DNA of 64,000 nucleotides. Origin: Cotesia glomerata. Lineage: Eukaryota; Arthropoda; Insecta; Hymenoptera; Braconidae. The translations under genes were made by a program, and so were the position numbers. The DNA lies in assembly GCF_020080835.1 (NCBI RefSeq), contig NC_058165.1, forward strand, positions 8,997,813-9,061,812. The letters run 5' to 3'. Below, piece after piece: positions 1 to 12,800 of the stretch. The notes under the pieces are model-generated. The model saw nothing but the letters and a program-made list of their open reading frames with translations, made no database searches and had not been told where the DNA came from. Numbering within the stretch: position 1 is the stretch's first letter; every line of letters begins with the position of its first letter.

Positions 1-13
1 GTTTCTCTTGCAG

Positions 14-122
14 CGGCACTCTGGCATGTATCCGCACACAGAGGATCAACACCAACGTGGCCTATCTCTATGCAGACAATCCTGTGCGCGTAGTTGCGAC
101 CGGCGCTGCGATTGAATGCTAG
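14..122 (+). CDS. Possible terminal coding exon of an unidentified upstream gene
   Basis: A pyrimidine-rich stretch and a cag (11-13) precede an open stretch of 35 codons ending at TAG (120-122). The frame begins after one leftover base, so it would be a phase-2 exon. The peptide contains the segment NVAYLYADNPVRVVATG. I do not recognise the family. The support is only a plausible acceptor, an open frame and a GC-richer composition than the following DNA, and chance is quite possible. If real, it ends a plus-strand gene whose body lies left of the window. It does not fit as a pangolin exon because it terminates. Confidence 0.28.
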
Positions 123-2548
123 GAATTTCATCATGAGTTTGAGTCGAGAGTGAAGGGGCCAAAGGGGGGGTCACAAGCGGTGGCAGTAACAGCACCAGCA
201 GCAATAGCAATAGCTGTGTGGATGTGGAGAGATCGGGAATAGAACAGGGAGACGAGCGAGTACCGCCCTCGGCCACCCCCTTAGCAGCCCCTGGTGAGAG
301 CGATAGACGATGAGAAAGAGAGAACTAGAGAGCCAGAGAGAACGGGGCCAGAGCCCCTTACTTAGCAGTGGCCGTTCCAATCATGATTCCACGCTGCACC
401 GTTTGAAGTCTCGATTGAAAAGGGGCGGAGGATTGACTAAAGAACGAGTCCTGGTTATATCGACTATCCCAGAGCAATCCACGCTCAAGCTTACTTCTCG
501 GTGTATCTATGTGACCCAACGCGTGCATACATATGTATATTTCGTGGGGTTTGTTTGTGGGACAGAGGAGAGTCGAGGGTGGAGGGTTAGGCGCTCCAGT
601 GAGTGGACCCGACTGCATGGGTGATATCCTAGCACAAACACTACCCGAAGGTCCAAACTCGTCCGCGTAATGCTATATATCCGGAGATATCCCCGGGAAA
701 TTTGAGAAGAGTCTGTATCTCAAATACTGCTTAATCTGGGCACCGTCAATTATTTTAATTTTTAATTAGAAAAAAAGTATCACCCCTTTCTTACTGATTG
801 TTAATTTTGCTATGGCAAAACTCGTTTTGTTATTTTCTCCAGGCAGCAATGTCGCTCTTTAGTCCTGAATGTTATCAAAAGCTACATCACATCTCGCTAA
901 TCGTTCGTTTACGTTCAGAACCTGGTGTGATCAACGCTGTCACCGTTATTACGTCATTTAATAACACATCTACGCTATAATTTCAGTGAGATTACCCCGT
1001 GATGTAATATCCACGGCTACTTTATAGTTATAACTGAAATAAAACTGAAGCATATATATTCTTTTTATATATTATATATACACATACAAAGGAGAACCTA
1101 CGGACGTCTAACATGAGGCCTTCGATGAAGTGATACGTCGAGGGTTGATGCATGAATGAATCGAAAAGCAAAGGGTGTATCGAGATGCTATCGCACGTCT
1201 CTTTGTGATCGCAATCCAGTCAATGTGTGCACTTACTCAGAATCTAATAGACCTGGTGAAAAGCACCCCGGTTGAAGGATCCGAGGGGGTTGATACGGTC
1301 CATTTTGATAATAAGGCGTTTCTCAATCTATCACCCCCTCGTATCTTTTTCTCCTACACTTACATCATTTGTAATTGTTCTGGGTCAAGATAAACTCTAG
1401 TACAATGGACTTTCACAGTTTTTATTATATGCACTACCGGACAATCCAGCTTTTGTCGAAGGCAAAGGGCGCCCTTGAATAAAAATATTCGATCAAGTGA
1501 TCTTATATTTTTTTCCCACTGTATATGTTATCTGTTTTTTTTTTTTTTTTTTTTTTGTGAGGACAAAGGTTTAAGAATCAACAAGTGAATCGTCATTGAA
1601 TATCCGATCATATGAGATCTGATGCCCCCCTTGGTTGCTTATAAATAATAAATGTTCATATACCCGATGTAACTATAAAATCTCTCGTATTTTTGGCATT
1701 TCTCTCAATTCTATTACACACTCGGTAAGCAAAGGTCCGTCACAGGTGCTTCCACATGACTTTCCTCGTATTGTATGATTGCGAAATTCCACATTGCAAA
1801 GGGATCAATTGAAAGACAGGAATGACCTATCGGTGTTAGTTTTAATGCAATTTATGAAAAAATATTAAAGATAAGGAATTAAAAGTGCGGATATCATTAA
1901 AATCCAAAAACTGTATGCATATAAAACAAAAGTATGAGTAAAAAATATGGAAAGTGACTTATAAAGAAAAGGCTTAAGAAAGAGAGGATGCGAGGAGAGG
2001 AAGTTAGTTTACGCTGTATAATCTAGTATCTTTTCGCTGTGGCAATTAACTTCTCTCAATAATGTCACGTTCATTCTAGCCTCATTTCAAACGCGTAACA
2101 AACTTGAACCTCATTCCCCTGAGCTGCCCCTCTTTCCCGGTTTCACTGGTACTCTCTTGGTTCTTTGTCGTATACTCTCACACTCTCCGATCCTTTTAAC
2201 TCAGCTCCTAAATTTTGTAATCAAGTTTTTCCTTGACGCAAGTAAAATTTGTAAATTTTCGCTTTTCCTCTCGCAAACTTAACTTAGTATTCTCGCCATC
2301 GCTTTTTATCTAACGTTATATTATATTCACACGTAGTATTCTCTCTGTCGCCCTTGCTTTATGGCCTATATGTTGTGGAGTACGTTTACTTTGATGTCAA
2401 GCTGAGAAAACGCCACTGCCGTTTAATTTACCGGATGATATATTTCCAAGAAATCTACAGCCTTACTCAACTACTACGACAGCGATGTCGTCCCAACATT
2501 TTCAATTCCTATCATCAACTTCTCATCTTTCCATTCCAATTACTTTTA

Positions 2549-2553
<5 letters not shown>

Positions 2554-2614
<61 letters not shown>
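2554..2614. repeat. (TA)n microsatellite
   Basis: About thirty uninterrupted TA dinucleotides. It creates a spurious Tyr-Ile repeat ORF in translation. Confidence 0.95.
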
Positions 2615-2619
<5 letters not shown>

Positions 2620-5556
2620 GTAACGAACCAACAACCCATATTTATTTTCCACCAATTATAATTTCAAGATAATTTGATTACTTCAGGTCGATTCCGTTTG
2701 AATTTCATTAAATTAAATTAAAAAAAATAAAAATCTCAAAGATCTCACCCAAGATTCCAGAAAGCTCATAAACATAGATTGTAGTTGAGTTGTTGTACAC
2801 AATTTTTAGTATGCGAAGCACAAAGTATGCCAAAGTTGAGAGCCAATAACGTTTGGAGGGTAGACAAGAGGTAAAGACAGAGAGTGTTACGCCGGCAAAC
2901 GTGTAGGCCGAGCACCCCGCGAAGTCAATGCAAGTGGAGCGAAAATCAGATTTGCTCGTTGTCGCCTCTGCCCTCCCGACAAATCCACCCCGAATCACCC
3001 AACCACCTACCAGATCCACTCGTTCTATTTCCCTCTGCCAGGACATTTCACTCACCAGCACACTCTTACAGTTTCGTACTCCAACGTGTACATTTAGCAA
3101 GCTGCCAGCTCCACTACTTTTGCAATTCACAAGCCACCCTTCACTCTCTTTCTCTCTCAGCGAGTCGTAGCTGAAACGAGCGTGTAGCCCTTTGATCCTG
3201 CCGACAGTCACCCTCCGATCCTCTACCACCCCTTCGAGTCTACCGACCTAACTTAACCCCCTAGACGTTCTCTACCCCTCACATTTCACATGCCACCTTC
3301 CAAATTCTCGTTCTCTTTCACTTGTGTCTCCACGTCCTCGCATGTCGCACCGACCAACTTCAAGTCTGAGTACACCAACGACTGCGACAATCCCCTTCGA
3401 GAAATATACCAACGACACGCGACTATCTGCGTTTACACGTGCGTGCTACAGCCTTCCAATCATCCTCCAACCCTTTGTCTTTTAGTTTTTAAATTATTTC
3501 CGTCTTCCGTCTTCCAGATACTACCTGGCTCCTCGAGGTATACACAGACTTTCTTTATCTTCGGAAAATGACTTTAGCAAACGTTATGCTGTTATGGATT
3601 TTATAAATTTAAACTTTAGACAAGATGATGATGTTTACCCGTCACAACCCGATTTCTGAATTCTGGGATAGATCAAATGTTAGCTGAATTGTTTCCAAGA
3701 ACACGTCAGTATTAGTATAAAAAATTGGTTTATAACCACCTCAAGTATCATTCACGGCCCGTGATAATAAAGAGAGTCATTATCAATATAGGTGTTAATC
3801 ATGTTTTTGTATTTCGGTGTATTTTAGTTAGTTAACACTTTAACTTTAGTTATCTCTTACTTTGTGTGCTAAACTTGAAGTTGAACTAAAACTTCCGTGC
3901 TTCTCATAATGATCCTCTGAGACGTGTTAATAAAACAAAAGGTGCTTTTACCGGCTTGTCTAGCTGGTGTCTTTACCCAAGTTCCGACCCGACGGACACT
4001 TGGAACCTCCGGGCTAATACTTCAATGTCTTTACAAGTAGTCTCGTCTTTACGTTATTGTCACTGCGGGTACCAAGATGCTAATAATCAAGTGTTTATTT
4101 CAATGACTATTAATTTAACACTAAAAAAGTAATCACGTGTTCTCTCAAAAGAAAACCATCTTTGTTGTAGGTTTTGAAATTAGGTCTAGCCAAAGGGTTT
4201 TTACTCTCAATAATCTACTTATCAAGCTGTAATAACAGCACCAGAGTTTTCTTTAATTCTTATCGGATCGGCTTGGAACATCAAAGGCTCGACAGTAGCG
4301 GCACGTTTGAATATAATCCGTATGCGATATTTCAGTCAAGATCGCCGTGTAAATCGCGCGAAACTAAACTCAGTCACACGGTCTCTGTCGAATTATATAT
4401 TGCTAACCATCACTCATGTAAGTGCAATAAACATTTGTTGTCGCGTATTTGCTTAATAAATACTCGACAGTCACGAATTACAGTTAAAGTATCGGGTTGT
4501 ATTTTCCGCTATTTATCTACATGAAAACAAGTGTGAAAATAAAATTGATTCAATAAAGTAAATTAATCTGCTGTTGGCGTTTAATTTTTTTTCATTCAAC
4601 TATGGCTGTGATAAGTTTGAACTTTAAAAGTTCTCAACAAATTTTCTTGGCTGTTTAGTAACGCGTTACAAGTTTATTTATAAAACTAAAGTTAAAATTT
4701 GCATGGAATCGTTTTTATCAAAAAGGAAAGTGGGCCACGTGTAGTCAGATATAGTTTAAAAAGAAAATAAGAACTAAGTAGTACTAGATCTTCAAATGAA
4801 TATACACGCAATAAAAGCTTTAATGTTGTCCTCTCGATGCTTACTGAACTTAGTGACACTTATCAGCTTTCTCGAAAAGTGGGTTACACCAAGTTTCTTC
4901 CCTTATTCACTACTTCACCATAGCCTTCATCTTCGACAGTAAAAGAGATACAGATATAAGGGAGATGCGCTATCGATAAGAGTGGTGATGATACCTGATA
5001 GTAGTGATGGTGGAGGAGAAAGTCACAGTGGAGAGAAAATAGCTCGCATGGTGGGAGTAGATCGGTGTGTCAAGTGAACGCAGGCGCCGGTAGCCATGGC
5101 GACGACTCCTTCGGATTGGCCACAGCATCCACTTTAATATCCCCGCTCTTGTGTTTCTACGTCGTAATCCACCATCGACAACCCCTCCGGTGTCCTCGTA
5201 ACCGGCCATCTACCCTTACTTTTTCTTTACTTCGCTCACTCTCGCCTCAAGCCCTGTTTTTTCATCCTCACTTCTCCCCTTATCTGCTTTTTTATACGTA
5301 TTCTTGGTATCTCCAACTAGTAACTTCCTAGGATCAGTCTTTACTGCGAAAAAAACTATCCGAAAAGACCAGTCCGAAAAATGAACCAGCTTTCGATGAG
5401 GAAAAAATATCAGAAAATTTTCATGATTACTTGGTGAGAAAAACCTAAAACAATTTGGGCTGAAGTAAATTTGTATTTATCGTCAGAAAAAGTAACCCCT
5501 CTCACGGTATAGACTCCCACTCGAAGTGATCTCACCCCTCTGCCTACGCCTCTCTG

Positions 5557-5570
5557 GTTGCCTCGGCAAC
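5557..5570. promoter_or_regulatory. Perfect RFX X-box-like inverted repeat
   Basis: The sequence GTTGCCTCGGCAAC is two perfect inverted half-sites separated by 2 nt. It matches the RFX-family X-box consensus (GTNRCC, spacer 0-3, RGYAAC). It lies in a CpG-richer island (about 5500-5750) within AT-rich DNA. RFX factors drive ciliary genes in sensory neurons of animals. No ciliary gene is visible nearby, so the regulatory role is inference from the motif alone. Confidence 0.35.
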
Positions 5571-7240
5571 TTGGCTTGGGGTTGGCTACTAGGTCTCGTA
5601 TTCGCCGCCCTTGTACCCTTGCTAGATCTCAGAGCTAGTGAGAGAGTGAAAGACTGACTTACAGCATCACGAGGGCGATACTCCTCGACCGTAAGAGCAA
5701 CAGAGAGAGTGAACTCCCTCGGTAAGGATACTTCAGCGCAAGCCAAGCGGATTAATGTATTTCGAATAATTCATAAGACCCTGTACATACTGCGTTGTAT
5801 GTCCCGTATACTGTATATATATGTTTATTACCGGCACCAGCCAATTTATGCTTAACCTCCTCTACTGAGAGTGTCACGCATTACAAAAAATCCACCTTCT
5901 ATGAAAAGATTATTATGCTAGTTGGATTTTAAGTAGTTAATACATATATTTATACTTGAAAATTTTCCATTTTAAAATTCCCATGAGAGCAAATTTCAAT
6001 TCATCGTGATATGATGCATGGAGTTGTCGTGAATGATCACAGTCACTAATTTTTATTTGAATTCTCCTTTGGAGTACTTGAAGATAAATAGTACGCGACT
6101 TATTTGAATAAGTAACTTTTTTGTGCTCCGTGCAAGCCTAATATGTCAGAAAGCTTTCGCTGTAACGAGGTAGATGTCAGATAATGAGGCAATTAGCGGG
6201 GAAAATCATCTTTCCATGTTGCAACAAATCCCTCCGATTAAAGAATATGTAAATTCAGTTAATTCAATGCAATTTAAATTAATAACAAATTAAACATATA
6301 AGATTTATACAAGTAAGATTAATATATACTATTTAGTTTATTATAACATAACTTGAGAAGAAAATATAGTTTTATTATAAACTATAAAACGGGTTTCCAT
6401 ATTAGGTGATAGACTATGTCGACAGTTTTTGAGAGGGAAAGGTTATAAAAGCTTGTCAGGCTACTAATTCTTGAGATATCCGGTAAATATGTTTGCGTTA
6501 TATCAACACGAGCCAAATCCTCGTACGTCATTCCTGTTCCCCGTTAATAAATTTGAAAGCTGTGTAAAGCAAACACGTGTCAAGAGATTATTTATGATTT
6601 ATATATTGTGAAAGTTACGTTTATGCCTATTTACATACATCAGAAAACAACAAAAGTACATTAATAAGTAATATAACTATGTTTAATAATAGAACTTGTA
6701 TTTGCGTATATTTTTTTTAAGTAAAATATTTATATGAAACCGCATTAGACTTGAAAAGGTCAGTTACAAGTTTCGATCTATCCTTTAGCGCTATTTTTTC
6801 ACCCTCTATGAATATTTAAACTGTAAGCTAGAGAATCGATGCTTACAGAAGCTTTTTTTTTTAACTAAGCAGCATCGAAATACACGTCATTTTTGGGGAT
6901 AAATATGGAGAACGTACTTGCTGATAGAGAGTGAATTGAACCAACAAATTCTGGGTAGAATGATACTACTAAGATGGTGTTATTTTGAGTTGAGTAACAT
7001 AGCTTCCTCTCTTACAATAAGCCCTGGAAAACGCACTGGGTCCTTGTCTTGTCGCAGCTCGTTCTCTGTGTAGATCATCAATGCAGCTGTCTTGCTTGCT
7101 CGTTCGCAAAGGATTCTGGTTGGTACCACTTTGGTATATCTGGCGTCGCCTCTTCCCCAACACCCGCGGGCATCCCATGCCAACCAGCGAGACTGGGAGC
7201 CGCTTTTGCTTTGTGCGCGTCGGGCGGTGGTACATCAAAG

Positions 7241-7513
7241 CCTCCTAGTTACCGCTCCGGCCTTTGACGGTTACGTCGCAGCCATTCGCTCAGTCGTCGT
7301 TCGGTAGCGCGAGTGCCCACCACTGTACGCGACGTATCAGTGTCATTTTAGGACGTTATTTTGGTGCCGCGAGTCTAAAATACCCCTCCGGATGCATTGG
7401 ACAAAACAGTTAACCAGCGTTTCGCTGGGCTCTAAATCCAGGGTTTATTGTCCAGCTGTTACATGGACTACTGGTAAGCAAACGTACTGCAGTGTGAGTC
7501 CGTTGCTGCGATT
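7241..7513 (+). promoter_or_regulatory. Putative promoter/5' leader of the transposase-derived gene
   Basis: A CpG-richer stretch directly upstream of the 590-codon ORF. It contains an arthropod initiator-like TCAGTC at 7290-7295 and another TCAGTG near 7338. No TATA box is obvious. An ACATCAAAG (TCF-type) site sits just upstream at 7232-7240. The assignment rests on position and composition only. Confidence 0.28.
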
Positions 7514-9286
7514 ATGCCGCCTCGTAGTAGTGGCAAGAGTGCGCGTGGCAAAGTTGTTAGAAAAGGGCGGAAAGTGCGTAGTGGCGGTACTACTATGGTG
7601 GTGCCGCGACTAGGTGAACGAACGACAGCACCTACCCAAGAGCGGGAGCGAAGAAACGGAGAGACGATGAGAATGGACAAAAAGCCCGTCGCCGTAGTAG
7701 TTCCCGAGACAGGTCGATGCACCGCGACGCGCACGCGCCAGTCCCCAGATTCCAAGGCACTTGGCAGCGCCCTGATGCTACGATTTATGGATAAACCTCC
7801 AACGACCACTGCTGACGCTGATGCTGATGCCGCTACTGGAACGAATAATCAAGATGTAGACCCACATCTTGATTACAACGATAATAATGACTCAGACGAA
7901 AAAAACTACGAAGTAGTTGAGGATAAAAAATTAAAATATCTCAGGACAATTAACAAATCCGAAGATACGTTCAATTACGATGATAAAAAAATATTCGACT
8001 CACCAATTTCTCTAGAATCATTCAATTCATCCAGGTATTCAGCATCTGAAGCATCGTCGATTTCTGTGAATATTGACTGTCTAGAAAAATCAGCATCAAA
8101 CTGTTGTCCAATTACGAGCATTACGCATACGCCTCTCGAGACATTGAAGAACGCTTTAGAAGGTTATGACCATAGTCGTATTTATTTAGCTCATGTATCT
8201 TTTTTGGATTGGCGAGATCTGCCGGGTAAACGTGCTTGCAGTGAGAGAGTATGGGTGGTTGGTGCTGCCGATCACGGTGGTCGTCATCGAACGAGATTGC
8301 TAGTAGCTGGTCGTCACTGGAGGCCAAAGTGTTTGATTAATGTAAATATGGTTACTCAACCAGTTGTTTATGCAGGTGGTGGTAGTGGATCGTTAACAGT
8401 AGATCTCTTTTTATGGTGGTTTCATCGCGAATTCGCTACTACTGCTATCGCTATGCATCCTGATGGCGCTATTCTAGTGGCTGAGTCCGCCGATTATCTC
8501 CCGTCGGAGATAGAATGCGTCTCAGCTGATGGATTGGTCAGACTATTTATCGTTCCCAAAAACTTCTTAGAGCCAAAGATTGTCGCCAATGAACTAAGGA
8601 TCCGTCTGGCAGCAGGATTGCTTACTGGTATCAGAATAGATCTTAACAGTAACAGAAAAAATTTGACGGAACGCGTGGGTGGGTTTACACTGAAAGAAGC
8701 GTTTGCTGAAATGCATCGGGCGTGGCTTAACATACGATCGGAGACATTTGCCAGGTGTTGGAAGCATTTGTATAAGCGGTCAGATGCAACACCACCTCCT
8801 TCAGGCCCATCACTATCCACGCAGCTTCATCGAGTTAGCGATCACACAGAAGATCGTCTGATGATTGCTGAGCTAAGGAGACTAGCCCTTGAAGCCGGTC
8901 TGGAGGTCGGAGATTCGGAACTCGAGCGGTGGATACTTGACGAAGAGAGTGAGTTTGCTAAACGGGTCAAGAAGAATGAACTCGATGAAGAGCAGACAGA
9001 TAACAAGGAAACTGTAGCCGCTGTACCAGCAAACGATGAGTACGATGACGAAGAACCAGTAGATAAAGACAAGTACGATAGAGTAGATGAAGAACCACCC
9101 ACCTCTGAAGAAACCGTCCAGCTCCTATCCCGAGTTCTCTTGTGGATGGAAAGAGAACCACTCGACCCAGGTCTCTTACTTGCGGTTAGGTCGATGCGAG
9201 ATACTGCCGCCCTAATGGTAAGCATGTATGTAGATGATGGACTATACCACCTTGACAAGTGCGCTCGTTGTAACCGTTTCTTGTGA
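7514..9286 (+). CDS. Domesticated Jerky/Tigger-type (DDE_1) transposase-derived protein, catalytically dead
   Basis: An intact 590-aa ORF with ATG at 7514, in one exon, GC-richer than its surroundings. Residues ~212-425 follow the order of the DDE_1 domain of Jerky/Tigger/pogo transposases: IYLAHVSFLDWRDLPGK (where family members have the NADE-type first Asp motif and xLPxK), VWVVGAADHGGRHRTRLLVAG, PKCLINVN, SLTVDLFLWWFHREF, then DGAILVAESADYLPSE where the LLLDNA motif with the second Asp would be, a VPKN segment in place of FLPPNT, and later WLNIRSETFARCWKHLY. The expected Asp residues are replaced (AHVS, VAESA), so it should not cleave DNA. The N-terminus (1-100) is basic and low-complexity with no recognisable CENP-B/HTH domain. 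Residues 430-540 are acidic. The C-terminus has a CARC dyad. No terminal inverted repeats flank it. The best reading is an exapted host gene, in or beside the pangolin 5' intron. A slowly decaying transposon copy is the alternative, but 590 codons without a stop argue against it. Confidence 0.7.
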   Translation: MPPRSSGKSARGKVVRKGRKVRSGGTTMVVPRLGERTTAPTQERERRNGETMRMDKKPVAVVVPETGRCTATRTRQSPDSKALGSALMLRFMDKPPTTTADADADAATGTNNQDVDPHLDYNDNNDSDEKNYEVVEDKKLKYLRTINKSEDTFNYDDKKIFDSPISLESFNSSRYSASEASSISVNIDCLEKSASNCCPITSITHTPLETLKNALEGYDHSRIYLAHVSFLDWRDLPGKRACSERVWVVGAADHGGRHRTRLLVAGRHWRPKCLINVNMVTQPVVYAGGGSGSLTVDLFLWWFHREFATTAIAMHPDGAILVAESADYLPSEIECVSADGLVRLFIVPKNFLEPKIVANELRIRLAAGLLTGIRIDLNSNRKNLTERVGGFTLKEAFAEMHRAWLNIRSETFARCWKHLYKRSDATPPPSGPSLSTQLHRVSDHTEDRLMIAELRRLALEAGLEVGDSELERWILDEESEFAKRVKKNELDEEQTDNKETVAAVPANDEYDDEEPVDKDKYDRVDEEPPTSEETVQLLSRVLLWMEREPLDPGLLLAVRSMRDTAALMVSMYVDDGLYHLDKCARCNRFL

Positions 9287-9732
9287 TCGACTTACCGGGC
9301 CCTCTTGTCTTGTCTTGTCTTCCCTAGTTCTGTACCACCTTCCATCGCACTTGCCGTATAAATTGGGCTAATTTAGCACTCTGGCTCATTCAGGGGGTGC
9401 CAACATCTCACGATCATGTCAACGAAAGAGACTCTCAAAGCAACTGGGACTGGCGAAATCATCCACCGCTATTACCTCTCTTTCCTTCTTGTTTTCAGTA
9501 ACTGCAAAACCTACCGGAACCCATGTTATACTCAAGAGCCTTGAAGTAAAGGGCGCAACCAAGCTTTCGTAAATTGATCCTTCACTCGGTTTTCTTGCGC
9601 GACCCTTATCCTGCAGTCTTTTCCAGCGTTGCTCATATTTCAGCGTAATCAAATACTCGACTAACTTTTATTTTTTTTAAATCAATCGAAAATTTTACTG
9701 GTTTTTAATTTTGAACATTTTATCTGTTTTAG
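9287..9732 (+). other. Gap between the transposase-derived ORF and the first visible pangolin exon
   Basis: A short TCTTG-repeat stretch (9303-9320) is followed by AT-rich sequence leading to a pyrimidine tract and the tag acceptor of the exon at 9733. No gene is seen. Confidence 0.5.
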
Positions 9733-9880
9733 GCGAGCAAGATGGGACTTGCCGGCACGCATCCAAGTGGTTTACCCTTCTTTTGCGGAAACGGTGACCA
9801 CTTAACGCAACCACCGCCGGCACACATGGGGATCCCACCTTATGGAGCGTTGGACGCGGGGAAGGCGGCTGCGGCTGCCG
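9733..9880 (+). CDS. pan: pan exon: [11 protein letters not shown] segment
   Basis: Acceptor ttttag before 9733, donor gtgagt after 9880. The exon starts in phase 0 and leaves one base. It encodes [20 protein letters not shown], the segment that follows the beta-catenin-binding domain in TCFs, then a short Ala run. An in-frame ATG at 9742 is available, but the exon more likely continues from an upstream one. Confidence 0.9.
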
Positions 9881-12800
9881 GTGAGTACTGGCCAGCACCC
9901 CAACACGGTCCATCCTCACACCCTGCACACTGGAAACGACTTCTTGCAGCAGCAGCCTCCACAGGTCAGCCACGCTTCCAACCGCCCAATCGTTTTGTTT
10001 CATATTTTGTTTATTATTTTATTTTTCCCACACTAAAACAACCACTGCTTTCATCAACACACATCATTCATTCATTCACTCATTTTTTTTCGATAATACC
10101 GAAAATTTTTGTTTGTTTTAAAGAAAGATTATTTTTGGGTGGTGGTGGCTGAGGTGGAGGTTGTGTGTCCTATTCGAGCCTCCCTTTTCTCTCCTACATT
10201 AATGCGAGTTCGCGTGGTGTTTATCGGATAAAATAAACGATTTCTCAAGTAGACAAAATCTTTTGAACGTCAGGCAAGAAATACCCCTCAACTGTATTCA
10301 ATGTAAATTCAACAACTATGATATCTCTTGATGTTCATCAGCTCGTCGAGAATTAAATCAAACGCTATGGAAATTTCGCTTTATTCTCCGCTTACCTGTC
10401 TCTTTTACTCCAGTAAAAGCTTTTAAGTGCTTGTAAATATTGATGTATTTTAAAATTTTTTTTTATTTTTTTTATGACGTCCTAATTGAAAGAATATTCC
10501 ATATCGAGTCAAGTAGCGAGAACGTCGTCAAAAGGAAATATTTCATGAGATAAAATAAAAACCGAGGTTATAAGTTGATATTAGTTGTGTATGTATACGT
10601 GAATGTATACTAAATAAAAGAAGGAAACGAACGAGAAGCTGACAGAAGGGAGAATACTTGCAAACTGGCCTCAAGTATAAGAACAAGAGACTTCACCATT
10701 AGGCTAATCAGTCAGGCATGCAGTTTTTTTCCGGCGTCAGGTCAACGAGTTTCAATGCTTTATTTATACATATTCCTTTTTCATTCTTTTCCCTCTTGTT
10801 ATCTCTCTGCTCTCTGCACTCCACTTTACTGGAGTAGGGTAGTTTCATCTCATCTACGCTCCAAAGCATGTTCAGTTCTTAAGTAAATGTATTAATATAC
10901 ATATACAAACAATTTCAAATAATTAAGTTATGAACATTTATACTATATTTTACTCAAATTATTAAGCTTCGCGGATATCATTTCACGAAATTAATTTACA
11001 GATAGACACATCCACGAGAAATCGTTCAAAATGTGCTTGACTTTGATTGCACAAGATTTGGGTCACGAGAATTTATATCTATAAAGAAGAACCTCTTCCA
11101 CTCGGTATTCACAGATTGAAATCCTGACTGTAGTAAATCAAGATTGGAACAGTGATTACGCACGAAAATAATACGCGCTAGCGCGTTAATATCAAAAACG
11201 AAGAAATCAAGACGTAAATTTAGAAAATAGTAGAAATGAAAAAATGAGAGCAAAATGATCTAGCTTACAATTACAGCTATGTCATATCATATCATATAGT
11301 ATATGTAGATAGGATTGATAACGTTTATGCAAGACTATAAACTCATACAAGCTGCGATGGAGTTCTTTGTCTTGCAAACAAGCGAACGTTTCTCCCCTTG
11401 TCAACCCTCTTTAGCCGACTATCATATACATATCCCCACGTCAGAAATTCTCACAATATCTTTTCCTCTCACTCCGGCTCTCATTTAGTTGCAAATGTCT
11501 TTTTCTCACGGAACTACAGCGTTACAACTCACCTTTTCCATTATCCTTTCTCAGGTCTTTACATTTTCCCCTGGCCTTATTCCAATTCTACATTACCTGC
11601 CATTTCTTTACCCCTTGAGTCGCTCGGAATACTTCTAATTAGCCAGCACTTTTCGATACCCGTTTATTTCCAACCACTGAAGTACCCGCATTGATTCCCT
11701 TAATTTCAGCATCCTTCTCTAGCTTTTCATCCCTATTGGCTTGCAATAATCCTTTCCACTTCACACACTACTATAGGAAACAAAAAACCTGAATCTAGGC
11801 ATAATTGACATGTCGTAGAACGAGAGAGCCTGCGTTTCAATTTTCCTCGGATCCTTTGTTACCTCCAACGATTTGATTTTATTTTCAGAATCCTTTAGCT
11901 TTAGCTTGCTCCTTTTCTTTGGATTGTGATTTTCCGTTTCCAGAGCTGTAGCTTGATCGTTCGCGTACGTAAATGCAAAGAACAGGGCAGAAGAATCTGC
12001 AGAGATGGAGAATCGGGGAGTTGCCTCGTGGCACTCCTTGCACTACACAATTACAGGGCAACTAGTTCCACTTGGCTAGTCCAGTTAAATAGCATACCGA
12101 ATGCAAATAACGAGCAAGAGGCATTACACAGACACTTTAGCTCAAGGCGTATCTGAGCTTCGTTATAACAACACTAAAGTCCTCCAAGACTTGCTGAAAC
12201 AAAGCTTTACTCCACATTGCACACTACACATTAGAACCGCCGCTAATTTACAACCATTGAAAATTGAAAATCAGTTATCGAACTATTGTTCGTGCTTGCT
12301 AATGACTAATTATTCTCATGATTACCATCAACTGGATTTTATTTTAACGATGATTTACAAGCTCTGCCTCTTGAAACAGGTTTTGAAGCTGTGTAAAAAC
12401 GGCGCGTGTGCGTGTTGACTTACCAGAACTCAAGTCTAATTACTCAAGTATTTTTACGTGGGTTTTTTTTTATCGCTGATCTGTTCGTCATCTGTCCGGT
12501 GATCGTCTGTATTATCTCATCCGCTGTATCGTATATCAGAGTTAGGTGTAGCCAGTACACCAGTGCTATACAGCAGTAGCCGTTTTACACAGCAGGATTC
12601 ATTATCACCCTTACTCTTGCGGGACCACGGGACGTCGAGTAGCCACGTGTCTGTAAGTTGTGTTCTCCGTCTAAAATGTACCGTCAACTAATGCAATTAT
12701 CGTGTATCAATGTACAAATACACTAGATAACATGAATACATGTATATGTCCGATATGATATGATGTGGTTATAATCTAACCCACTAGAGCTTATAAGTTA

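Larger units (their letters stand above)
123..7240. other. Non-coding stretch, intergenic or pangolin 5' intron
   Basis: I see no convincing gene. Short ORFs on both strands have no recognisable motif or splice context. Contents are pyrimidine-rich tracts (2900-3300, 5200-5300), a poly-T run near 1535-1556, a (TA)n microsatellite at 2554-2614, and a CpG-richer patch at about 5500-5750. If the beta-catenin-binding exon of pangolin lies left of the window, this is intronic; otherwise it is intergenic. Confidence 0.5.

Noticed and set aside
310..624. 104-codon plus-strand ORF near the left edge
   Set aside because: Arg/Ser-rich composition follows from purine-rich simple sequence; no family motif or splice support.
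2708..3229. 173-codon minus-strand ORF
   Set aside because: No recognisable motif, poor codon pattern, and it overlaps pyrimidine-rich non-coding DNA that is also open in other frames.
8842..9258. 138-codon minus-strand Ser-rich ORF
   Set aside because: Shadow of the acidic C-terminal part of the transposase-derived ORF on the plus strand.
7514..9286. Idea that the 590-codon ORF is an N-terminal pan exon
   Set aside because: It ends in a stop before 9733, has no donor in suitable phase, and shows transposase-like rather than TCF-like motifs.
11398..12418. Three successive plus-strand ORFs in the large pan intron
   Set aside because: Short, in different frames, no homology that I recognise; normal for random AT-rich intron sequence.
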